A stretch of DNA of 64,000 nucleotides. Origin: UBA8231 sp036011085. Its GTDB lineage: Bacteria > Latescibacterota > UBA2968 > UBA8231. The DNA is taken from the NCBI GenBank assembly GCA_036011085.1, contig DASCMS010000029.1, positions 124,001 through 188,000 on the forward strand, given 5' to 3'. Positions 18,293 through 25,769 of this stretch are shown here, one piece after another. The notes below the pieces were generated by a model, which saw only the letters and a program-made list of their open reading frames with translations, did no database searches and had not been told where the DNA came from. Each line of letters opens with the position of its first letter. Within the stretch, counting starts at the first letter, position 1. The position numbers and the translations under genes are program-made.

Positions 18293-19264
18293 TCAACCGG
18301 AGCCGAGCTCCCGGGCGGCGCTCAACGTCTGTTCCATGTCCGCCGGCAGATCGCTGGAGAAACGCATCTGCTCGCCCGTGCTCGGGTGCACGAAGCCCAG
18401 AGTCGCCGCATGCAGGGCCTGGCGCTGGAGGTCGTCGAGCAGGCCCTGTGCCGCAGGTCGTAACTTCGGCTCAATGCCATTCACCTGGCTCCGGCCACCA
18501 TAGACCGGGTCACCGAACACGGGATGGCCCATGTGCAGCGCGTGGACACGGATCTGGTGCGTGCGTCCGGTCTCCAGGCGTAGTGCGATCCGTGTCAGGA
18601 AACCTGCCAGCTCCTCCTGCGGTTCGTAGTGCGTGACCGCACGCCGGCCGCCGCGACGCACGACGGCCATCTTGAGGCGGTCCTTGGGGTTGCGGTTCAG
18701 AGCGGCATCGATGACGCCCGCCTCCCGCACGGTTCCCCAGACCAGCGCCATGTACCGACGCTCCACCGTCCGTGCCTCCAGCTGGGCCGCCAGATGACGG
18801 TGGGCGTGGTCGTTCTTGGCCACCATCAGCAGGCCGGTGGTGTCGCGGTCGAGGCGGTGGACGATGCCGGGACGCAGGACCCCGTTCACACCCGAAAGGT
18901 CGCTGCAGTGGTGGAGCAGGGCATTGACGAGAGTGCCGTCCGGTGAACCCGGCGCCGGATGTACGGTCATGCCGGCGGCCTTGTCGATGACGAGAAGGTC
19001 CGCATCCTCATGCAGGATGGTCAGTGGCAGATCCTGCGCCACGGCCTGCAGCGGCACAGCCTCCGGTACGTCCACCTCGACACAGTCACCGAGACGTACG
19101 CGATAGCTGACTTTGCGGGAGGCGCCACCGACACGCACGGCAGCGGTACCGATGAGGCCCTGAATCCGACTTCGGGAAAGATCGTCGCAGACGCCCTGGA
19201 GAAAGACGTCGAGGCGGGAATGTTCCGCCTCCTCATCGACGACGAAGGAACGCAGGTCGGACAA
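18293..19264 (-). CDS. rluD: Ribosomal large-subunit pseudouridine synthase, RluD family
   Basis: 323 residues from TTG 19264, chosen because GAGGAG (the end of lspA) lies 10 bp upstream. An N-terminal S4 RNA-binding domain (SRLDVFLQGVCDDLSRSRIQ, residues about 15-75) precedes the catalytic domain. The catalytic Asp lies in HRLDRDTTGLLMVAKN. GRTHQIRVH and FGDPVYGG complete the family signature. Length and layout match RluD, which modifies helix 69 of 23S rRNA; RluC or another RluA-family enzyme cannot be fully excluded. It is the last gene of the minus-strand housekeeping run, 7 bp after lspA. Confidence 0.9.
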   Translation of the reverse strand: MSDLRSFVVDEEAEHSRLDVFLQGVCDDLSRSRIQGLIGTAAVRVGGASRKVSYRVRLGDCVEVDVPEAVPLQAVAQDLPLTILHEDADLLVIDKAAGMTVHPAPGSPDGTLVNALLHHCSDLSGVNGVLRPGIVHRLDRDTTGLLMVAKNDHAHRHLAAQLEARTVERRYMALVWGTVREAGVIDAALNRNPKDRLKMAVVRRGGRRAVTHYEPQEELAGFLTRIALRLETGRTHQIRVHALHMGHPVFGDPVYGGRSQVNGIEPKLRPAAQGLLDDLQRQALHAATLGFVHPSTGEQMRFSSDLPADMEQTLSAARELGSG

Positions 19265-19271
19265 GAGGCGC

Positions 19272-19799
19272 CTACTCCTCGATGGCGCACTCGCTCCCGG
19301 CGGCAGTCTCTTCAGCGGCAGCGGGCGGGGCGTCGGGTGCCTTCTGGCGTGACCAGGACAGAGCCAGGACGAGGACGCCCACGGTGACGAAGGAATCGGC
19401 CACATTGAAGACCGGCCAGCGCCAAGCCTCCGAGACACCGACGTCGAAGAAGTCGATGACGTAGTCGAAGCGGATCCGATCGATGATGTTGCCCAGGGCA
19501 CCACCCAGCACCATGGCCAGGGCAGTACGCTGCAGACGGGCGGTCGCCGGAAGGCTGAGGAACAGCCATCCGAGCACCCCGAGGGCGCCGATGGCGACGA
19601 GGGTGTGGAGCAGGGGACCGCCCAACTTGAGCCCGAAGGCGGCCCCGGCATTCTGGATGTAGGTGAGCCGCACGGCGTCACCCAGCAGGGGCACGGGGCT
19701 GTGCAGCCTCATCGTGTTGACGACAACCGCCTTGGAGACCTGGTCGAGGACCAGAGCGACGGGTACGCACCACAGTTCGATGCCGCGGAGGGAGATCAA
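19272..19799 (-). CDS. lspA: Lipoprotein signal peptidase (signal peptidase II)
   Basis: About 175 residues from TTG 19799, which overlaps the stop of the dksA/traR-like gene (TTGA); the start is inferred from this overlap and from family length. Four hydrophobic segments are present. The catalytic aspartates lie in GNIIDRIRFDYVIDFFDV and FNVADSFVTVG, and QNAGAAFGL is also conserved. The enzyme cleaves the signal peptide of prolipoproteins ahead of the lipidated Cys. The C-terminal tail is extended and rich in Ala and Glu. The several lipoproteins in this window are likely substrates. Confidence 0.9.
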   Translation of the reverse strand: MISLRGIELWCVPVALVLDQVSKAVVVNTMRLHSPVPLLGDAVRLTYIQNAGAAFGLKLGGPLLHTLVAIGALGVLGWLFLSLPATARLQRTALAMVLGGALGNIIDRIRFDYVIDFFDVGVSEAWRWPVFNVADSFVTVGVLVLALSWSRQKAPDAPPAAAEETAAGSECAIEE

Positions 19800-20206
19800 C
19801 CCTCCTTCTTCTCGTCGGCCTTGCTCTTGCATTCGATGCACTGGGGGGCCGTGGGCACAGCTTCGAGGCGGTTGCGACCGATTTCGCCGCCACACTCACG
19901 ACAGGCTCCGTATGTACCGTCCTCGATGCGTTGCAGGGCCTCGTCGACGTAATCGAGATAGCTGCCTTCGCGCTGGGCGAAGAGCAGGTTCTTCTCGCGT
20001 TCCATGGCATCGGTGCCACGATCGGCCATGTGCAGGGAGTAGGCCGAACGATCTTCGGACGATTCCTGGGCCGTATCGGAGCGCGAGACGCGCTCGAACT
20101 CCTCGAGATCGCCCTGGGCCTTCGATTTCTTGTCGAGCAAGAGGTCCTTGAAAAACTGCAGGTCTTCCTCAGTCATGATCCTGGCTTCTGTTGTTTCTTC
20201 ATCCAA
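19796..20206 (-). CDS. DksA/TraR-family C4 zinc-finger protein
   Basis: 136 residues. An N-terminal helical hairpin (residues about 15-95) is followed by a C4 zinc finger, CRECGGEIG...CIEC, and a Lys/Glu-rich end. Family members bind the RNA polymerase secondary channel and alter transcription with ppGpp. Small paralogues are often found next to ileS and lspA in diverse bacteria, as here. An internal Met at codon 11 is an alternative start. Whether it acts as true DksA cannot be decided, since the acidic coiled-coil tip motif is not clearly matched. Confidence 0.85.
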   Translation of the reverse strand: MDEETTEARIMTEEDLQFFKDLLLDKKSKAQGDLEEFERVSRSDTAQESSEDRSAYSLHMADRGTDAMEREKNLLFAQREGSYLDYVDEALQRIEDGTYGACRECGGEIGRNRLEAVPTAPQCIECKSKADEKKEG

Positions 20207-20223
20207 ACATTCGTTCCACGCGG

Positions 20224-23200
20224 TCAGACCCGGTCGAGGGCGACCGCGCAGGCTTCGTCGTTCACTTCCAGATCCTTGGACACCGTCCTGCCATCGTCTG
20301 GCAAGGAGCCGACGGTGATCTCTTCGGCGAGGGTTTCGGCGGCGATCGATTCGCCGAACGTAGCCACTGCGGCCTCGATCACCTCACTGCCCTGCACCCA
20401 CAGGCGGATGCGGTCTGAGACATCGAGTCCGGCGTCCTTGCGCAGGTTCTGCACGCGGTTGACGAACTCCCTGGCGTTGCCTTCGCAGGCCAGTTCTTCA
20501 GTGACGTGTACGTCCAACCCGACGGCCAGATTGTCCTCGACGGCGACGACGACGTCATCACGCTCGCGGCGCTGTACCTCGATGTCATCGATGCCGATCG
20601 AGCCGTCGGCCACCTCGATCGTCCCGCCGGTGGCCAGAACTTGCACCTGCTCCGGCGTCAGGCGGCTGATGACGGCGCCCACCTCCTTCATGCGCTTGCC
20701 GAAGCGCGGCCCGAGGGCCCTGAAGTTGGGCTTGTAGGAGACCTCGCTGATCTCCGATTCGTCCTCCACGAGGACAACTTCCTTGATGTTCAACTCGTCG
20801 GCAATGAGGTCGCTCACCTGGGCCAGCTTGTCGCGGCTGTGTTCATCGGGGGGCAGCAGGAAGATTCGGGCCAGGGGCTGACGAACCTTCAGATTGTGTT
20901 TGCTGCGCAGGGCCCGGCCCAAAGTGCAGGCGCGCATGGCGAGGTCCATCTGCTCTTCGAGCTCGGCGTCGCGCAGTGACTCGTCGGCCAGCGGCATGTC
21001 ACTCAAATGTACGCTCTCTGGCGAATCGGCGTCCCACGAGCGCACGAGATTGCCGTAGATGGTCTCGGTCACGTACGGCAGCACCGGTGCCAGGCACTTG
21101 ATAAACGTGACCAGCACCTGGTAGAGTGCGGCATACGCCGATGCCTTGTCGGCATCGTCGTCGGACTTCCAGAATCGCCGACGGCTGCGGCGAATGTACC
21201 AGTTCGTCAGTTTCTCGACGAAGGCCACCATGGCCGGCACTGTGCGATAGAGACGGTAGGCTTCCATCTCTTCGTTGATGTTGTGCACCAGAGTCTGCAA
21301 TTCTGACAGGATCCAGCGATCGAGACGGTTCGTCGCCGTCAGGCCAGCCCCTTTGAGTGGCGACCAGCCGTCGATGTTGGCATAGAGCACAAAGAAGCTG
21401 TACGAGTTCCACAAGGGGATGATGACGTCCCGCAGACTCTGGCGGATGCCGTCTTCGGTGAGGCGCAGCTCCTCGGCCTTCATGGCTGGTGAGTTCAGCA
21501 GGTACAGACGCAGGGCATCGGCGCCATGGGTCTCGAGCATCTCGGACGGGTCGGGGTAGTTGCGCAGCCGCTTGCTCAGCTTGCGTCCGTCTTCGGCCAG
21601 CAGCATGCCACCGACGATGCAGTTGTTGAACGCGGGCGAGTCGAACAACGCCGCCGAGAGCACGGTGAGCGTGTAGAACCAGCCACGGGTCTGATCGAGG
21701 TTCTCGGAGATGAAGTCGGCGGGATAGTCGGCTTCGAACTGCTGGCGTCCCTCGAAGGGGTAGTGCTTCTGCGCGTAGGGCATCGATCCCGACTCGAACC
21801 AGCAGTCGAGGACCTCAGGGATTCGCCGCAGGGTGCCCTGACCCGTGGGTGAGGGGATCTCAAGTTCGTCGATGACGTGCTTGTGCAGGTCGTCGACGTC
21901 CTGACCTGTCAGGTCGCACAATTCCTGCCGGCTGCCGACGCAGACCGCTTCGCCCGTTTCTTCGTTGCGCCAGATCGGCAGCGGCGTGCCCCAGTAGCGA
22001 TTGCGGCTGATGGCCCAATCCGGTGCACTTTCGAGTCCCTTGCCGAAACGACCGTCCTGTATGTGCTCGGGGATCCACCACACCTTCTGGTTGGCGGCGA
22101 TCATCTTCTCTTTCAACTCACCTTCGACGCGCACGAACCAGGTCGAGATCGTGCGATAGATGAGGGGCGAGTCGCAGCGCCAGCAGAACGGGTAGCTGTG
22201 CTCGATGGAGCCCTCGCTGAACAGCTGCCCCGTGCTTCGCAGATGGCGGATCACGGGCGTGTCCACGTCCTTGACGAACTCACCCGCAAAGTCCGATACC
22301 TCGTCGGTGAAGCGACAGTCGGCATCGATGGGGCACACCGTGGGCAGACCCACACGCTGGCCGAGCTGGTAGTCCTCCTCACCGAAGCCGGGGGCGATGT
22401 GGACGATGCCGGAGCCGTCTTCAGTCGACACGAAATCGGCGGCCACAACCTGGAAGGCGCCTTCTGCGGCCAGGTCGGCAAAGTAGGGGAACAGCGGCTC
22501 GTAACGCAGACCCACCAGATCGGCTACAGCCATGTCTTCGACGTTGCCGATCTCCGATTCGCGCTTTTTGAACATCGCCTCGAGACGAGCCCGCGCCATG
22601 ATCAGCTGTTCGCCGCCCGTCGTGGTGACACGCACGTAGTCGACTTCGGGACCTACGGCGAGACCCATGTTGGATGGCAGGGTCCACGGGGTCGTCGTCC
22701 AGGCCAGCAGCGACAGACCCGGCTGATCGGCTACCTGGAAGCGCACCGTGATCGACGGATCCTGCGTGTCCTGATATCCCTGGTTGACCTCGAAATTGGA
22801 CAACGGCGTCGCGCACCGCGGACAGTAGGCCAGAGATTTGTAGCCCTTGTAGATGAGGTCCTTGTCCCACAGCGACTTGAACACCCACCACACCGATTCC
22901 ATGAAGTCAGGGTCCATCGTCCGGTACTGATTGTCCCAGTCGACCCAGCGGCCGAGACGCTGGATCAGCTCCTGCCACTCTGCTGTGTAGCGCAGGACGA
23001 CGGAGCGACAGAACTCGTTGAAGCGCGGCACACCGTACTCGAGGATGTCGCGACGCGACTTCAGGCCCAGTTGCTGCTCGGCTTCATTCTCGACGGGCAG
23101 TCCGTGGCAGTCCCAGCCCCAGCGACGCTCGACGCGATAGCCGCGCATGGTCCAGTAACGAGGTACCACGTCCTTGGTGATCGATGCCAGCAGGTGGCCG

Positions 23201-23403
23201 TAGTGCGGCAGCCCGGTGGCGAAAGGCGGGCCGTCATAGAAGTGGAAGGCCCGGTCCGCAGGCCGGCTCTCCACCGACTTGCGGTAGAGGTCGCCGTCGA
23301 GCCAGCCCTGCAGCACGGCCCGTTCCTGGGCCGGGAAGTCGGGGTGACCCGGAACCGCGCCGAAGAAGGATCCGTTTTCGGCGTTCGAGAAGGCGGCACT
23401 CAC
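20224..23403 (-). CDS. ileS: Isoleucyl-tRNA synthetase, long (type 2, eukaryote-like) form
   Basis: 1,059 residues. The HIGH-type motif reads HYGH (residues 67-70) in GLPHYGHLLA, and the KMSKS-type motif reads KLSKR at about residue 605. The editing CP1 domain lies between them, with WTTTPWTLPSN visible. The anticodon-binding region contains NWYIRRSRRRFWKS. Length over 1,000 and these motifs match type 2 IleRS rather than the roughly 930-residue type 1 enzyme. Type 2 enzymes are generally insensitive to mupirocin. The start overlaps the yggT-like stop by 4 bp (ATGA), placing it in the run with dksA/traR-like, lspA and rluD. Confidence 0.95.
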   Translation of the reverse strand: MSAAFSNAENGSFFGAVPGHPDFPAQERAVLQGWLDGDLYRKSVESRPADRAFHFYDGPPFATGLPHYGHLLASITKDVVPRYWTMRGYRVERRWGWDCHGLPVENEAEQQLGLKSRRDILEYGVPRFNEFCRSVVLRYTAEWQELIQRLGRWVDWDNQYRTMDPDFMESVWWVFKSLWDKDLIYKGYKSLAYCPRCATPLSNFEVNQGYQDTQDPSITVRFQVADQPGLSLLAWTTTPWTLPSNMGLAVGPEVDYVRVTTTGGEQLIMARARLEAMFKKRESEIGNVEDMAVADLVGLRYEPLFPYFADLAAEGAFQVVAADFVSTEDGSGIVHIAPGFGEEDYQLGQRVGLPTVCPIDADCRFTDEVSDFAGEFVKDVDTPVIRHLRSTGQLFSEGSIEHSYPFCWRCDSPLIYRTISTWFVRVEGELKEKMIAANQKVWWIPEHIQDGRFGKGLESAPDWAISRNRYWGTPLPIWRNEETGEAVCVGSRQELCDLTGQDVDDLHKHVIDELEIPSPTGQGTLRRIPEVLDCWFESGSMPYAQKHYPFEGRQQFEADYPADFISENLDQTRGWFYTLTVLSAALFDSPAFNNCIVGGMLLAEDGRKLSKRLRNYPDPSEMLETHGADALRLYLLNSPAMKAEELRLTEDGIRQSLRDVIIPLWNSYSFFVLYANIDGWSPLKGAGLTATNRLDRWILSELQTLVHNINEEMEAYRLYRTVPAMVAFVEKLTNWYIRRSRRRFWKSDDDADKASAYAALYQVLVTFIKCLAPVLPYVTETIYGNLVRSWDADSPESVHLSDMPLADESLRDAELEEQMDLAMRACTLGRALRSKHNLKVRQPLARIFLLPPDEHSRDKLAQVSDLIADELNIKEVVLVEDESEISEVSYKPNFRALGPRFGKRMKEVGAVISRLTPEQVQVLATGGTIEVADGSIGIDDIEVQRRERDDVVVAVEDNLAVGLDVHVTEELACEGNAREFVNRVQNLRKDAGLDVSDRIRLWVQGSEVIEAAVATFGESIAAETLAEEITVGSLPDDGRTVSKDLEVNDEACAVALDRV

Positions 23404-23717
23404 AGATGCAGGCTTCCGAGAAATAGCCGGGCCACCTGCAACAGGAGAACCAGCACGAGTGGCGTGAAGTCGAGGCCGGCGCTCCAGAAGAAGGCAGGAA
23501 GCCGGCGGCGCACGGCATTCAGCGCCGGGTCGGTGAGACCGCAGAGGATCTGCACGATGCGGCTGTAGGGATCGGGATTGACCCAGGAGATGATGACCCG
23601 GGCAAGGATCACGATGAGATAGAAGGCCAGCAGGCTGTCGACGAGGCCGAGGATGCCGTTGAGGAAGCTGGTACCATCGAAGAGGGGACTGTCACCGGCG
23701 CTGGTCAGGTCGTTCAT
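23400..23717 (-). CDS. YggT-family membrane protein
   Basis: About 105 residues from ATG 23717; the open frame extends to 23765 but would then overlap yggS. Two hydrophobic segments flank a short conserved motif (ILARVIISWVNPDPYS) and a positively charged stretch LNAVRRRLP. These are the marks of the YggT family, whose members are linked to cell shape and membrane functions and are often next to yggS, as here. It begins 4 bp after the yggS stop and overlaps ileS by 4 bp. Confidence 0.85.
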   Translation of the reverse strand: MNDLTSAGDSPLFDGTSFLNGILGLVDSLLAFYLIVILARVIISWVNPDPYSRIVQILCGLTDPALNAVRRRLPAFFWSAGLDFTPLVLVLLLQVARLFLGSLHL

Positions 23718-23721
23718 CTGG

Positions 23722-24414
23722 TCACCCACGGGAAGATCGTTCTCCGAACAGCACGGTACCCACACGGATCATGGTGGCGCCCATCTCGATGGCGATCTCG
23801 AAGTCCCCGCTCATGCCCATCGACAGTACGTCGAGGCGAACGGAGTCTGTCTGGCGGTGTTTCTGCGCCAGATCGCCAAGCCGGGCGAAGCAGGAGCGTA
23901 TGACTTCGACGTCGTCGCTGTGCGCCGCGATCGTCATCAGGCCACGAAGACGCAGATGGTCAAGACCGGCCACGTGTTCGAGCAGAGCCGGGAACGCCGC
24001 CATCTCGACCCCCGCCTGCTGCGCTGCGCCTGACGTGTTGACCTGCAGCAGCACTTCGATTTCACGCTCGGCCTCGGCGGCGCGCCGTGCCAGAGCGTCG
24101 GCGAGACGACTGCCGTCCACCGAATGTACCACATCGAAGATGTCGACCGCCTGGCCCGCCTTGTTGCGCTGCAACTGACCGACCATATGCCAGCGGGCGA
24201 CCCCGGTCACCTGTTCACGCTTCGAGGCCGCCTCCTGCACGCGGTTTTCACCGACATCGGTCACGCCGGCGGCCAGTGCCGCCGAGACCTCGTCGGCGGT
24301 GCGCGTCTTCGTCACCGCCACGATCGTGATCTCAGAAGCCGAGCGCCCCGCCCGTTCGGCGGCGTCTGCGACGCGTTCGTTGAGGGCCTTCCAGTTGCGG
24401 GCAATCGCGTCCAT
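23722..24414 (-). CDS. yggS: YggS/PLPBP-family pyridoxal-phosphate-binding protein
   Basis: 230 residues, single TIM-barrel domain. The PLP lysine lies in IVAVTKTR (about residue 36). Other family blocks are VGENRVQEA, WHMVGQLQRNK, GMSGDFEIAI and VRVGTVLFGER-like sequence at the end. The family buffers PLP and affects vitamin B6 and amino-acid balance and has no known catalysis. The pairing with yggT is common in many phyla. A 67-bp gap separates it from the upstream antiporter-like gene. Confidence 0.95.
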   Translation of the reverse strand: MDAIARNWKALNERVADAAERAGRSASEITIVAVTKTRTADEVSAALAAGVTDVGENRVQEAASKREQVTGVARWHMVGQLQRNKAGQAVDIFDVVHSVDGSRLADALARRAAEAEREIEVLLQVNTSGAAQQAGVEMAAFPALLEHVAGLDHLRLRGLMTIAAHSDDVEVIRSCFARLGDLAQKHRQTDSVRLDVLSMGMSGDFEIAIEMGATMIRVGTVLFGERSSRG

Positions 24415-24481
24415 GGCAGCCCAAAAAGATACCCCTCGGTCTGATCAGACACAAGACGGATGCCTGCAATCCGGGCCGTTC

Positions 24482-25717
24482 TCAGGCGAGTTCGACATCC
24501 TTTTCGGTGATGGCCGGCGGCGCCGGCGGTGGCGGCGGGACAAAGGCGGCCAGAGCCCCGAGAAAGAGCGAGTACACGAGCACGTCGGCCACCACTACAG
24601 CCCGCAACAGCGAACTGTCGCCGGAAGACAACAGGGCGGGCAGGGCGGCTCCAGCGCCGAGGACGAGCTGTCCGGCGATGAGGCCGCGCGGCAGCAGCAG
24701 CCAGCCTGAACGGCGCGAGAATTCGGCGTCCGAGGGCAGGGGATACCACAGTGCCGGGGCAACACCACGGATCAGCACGAGAGTGATTGCCTGTACTCCG
24801 ACGATTTCGATCAGGCCTTGCGGCACGGGCCACAAGACCCCGCCAATGTCCGCCGAGGCGGCCAGCAGGGCGGCAAACAACAGGATCGCCGTGGGTCGTG
24901 CCGGTGCCAGCAGATGCTCGAGCTGTCGCCCGGAGCCTTGCCGGGCGGCCAGGATCAGACCCGCTCCGAGCCCGACAGGCAACGTCGGCAGGTCATGGAG
25001 GCTGGCGGCGAAGGTGGCCATCAGCGTCAGAGCCGCGAGACTCAGCAGGGCTGACGCCCTGCTCTCGAGCAGTCGAAGTCGCCAGATGGCCTCTCCGGCC
25101 GCCGCCCCGCCGAGGATGGCCAGCCACAACCGTACCACCCAATGGAGGCCACCCGGAAGATCCAGGGCTCCGATGACGGCACTGATCAGAACAAAGGAGA
25201 CGCAGGCACCGAAGAGGCTGACGACCTGGACTTCACGGTTGCGCCAGAAGTCGGCCATCAGCGGCCCCCACATGGAGGCGAAGGCAGCCACGAGCAGGAC
25301 CGGGGTTGTCGAGAGGCCGGTGGTGACGGTGATGCCGCCGGCGACGACGGCGAAGGTGATCACCGTCGAGGCGGCAAGCACGAGTGTTACGCGCCAGCCG
25401 CGGCGGGCCCTGGGCCAGCTGACACCGAGTCCGACCAGCAGTCCGGCCAGTACTCCGGCTAAGGCGAACGAAAGCCCCAGCAGCGGCACACGGAGAGGAT
25501 CGACAACTCGGAAGAGAGACGGGCCGAGAACGAGACCGGCAAGGATCCAGCCGGCCACCGCCGGCAGGTGGAAACGGCGCAGGACGTTCTGGAAGGTCAC
25601 AGCCAGCAGCACCAGGGCACCAAGGGCCCACAGTGGCTCGAATGGCCCTCGTTGGTCCGCTGGCGGCGCGACGGCGGCCAGGGCCAGCAGGATGACGCAT
25701 ACGCCAAGACTGCGCAT
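24482..25717 (-). CDS. Putative cation/proton antiporter-like membrane protein
   Basis: 411 residues with about twelve hydrophobic segments. The helix reading FHLPAVAGWILAGLVLGPSL matches the second helix of CPA2/Kef-type sodium or potassium/proton exchangers. No regulatory TrkA domain is attached. The C-terminus is a short proline-rich tail ending ITEKDVELA. Substrate and direction cannot be read; the usual core aspartate pair is not obvious, so it could be a divergent or non-transporting member. A hairpin at 25736-25760 separates it from secDF. Confidence 0.65.
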   Translation of the reverse strand: MRSLGVCVILLALAAVAPPADQRGPFEPLWALGALVLLAVTFQNVLRRFHLPAVAGWILAGLVLGPSLFRVVDPLRVPLLGLSFALAGVLAGLLVGLGVSWPRARRGWRVTLVLAASTVITFAVVAGGITVTTGLSTTPVLLVAAFASMWGPLMADFWRNREVQVVSLFGACVSFVLISAVIGALDLPGGLHWVVRLWLAILGGAAAGEAIWRLRLLESRASALLSLAALTLMATFAASLHDLPTLPVGLGAGLILAARQGSGRQLEHLLAPARPTAILLFAALLAASADIGGVLWPVPQGLIEIVGVQAITLVLIRGVAPALWYPLPSDAEFSRRSGWLLLPRGLIAGQLVLGAGAALPALLSSGDSSLLRAVVVADVLVYSLFLGALAAFVPPPPPAPPAITEKDVELA

Positions 25718-25735
25718 GGGCGAAAGAACCTCGGG

Positions 25736-25760
25736 GCGCCCTCCGCAAAGGAGGGCGCCG
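25736..25760 (-). terminator. Hairpin between secDF and the antiporter-like gene
   Basis: A perfect 10-bp stem, GGCGCCCTCC / GGAGGGCGCC, with a 5-base loop starts about 10 bp after the secDF stop. It is not followed by a clear T-run (on the minus strand CCGAGGTTCTTT comes next), so termination may be partial. Confidence 0.6.
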
Positions 25761-25769
25761 CCTGATCAA

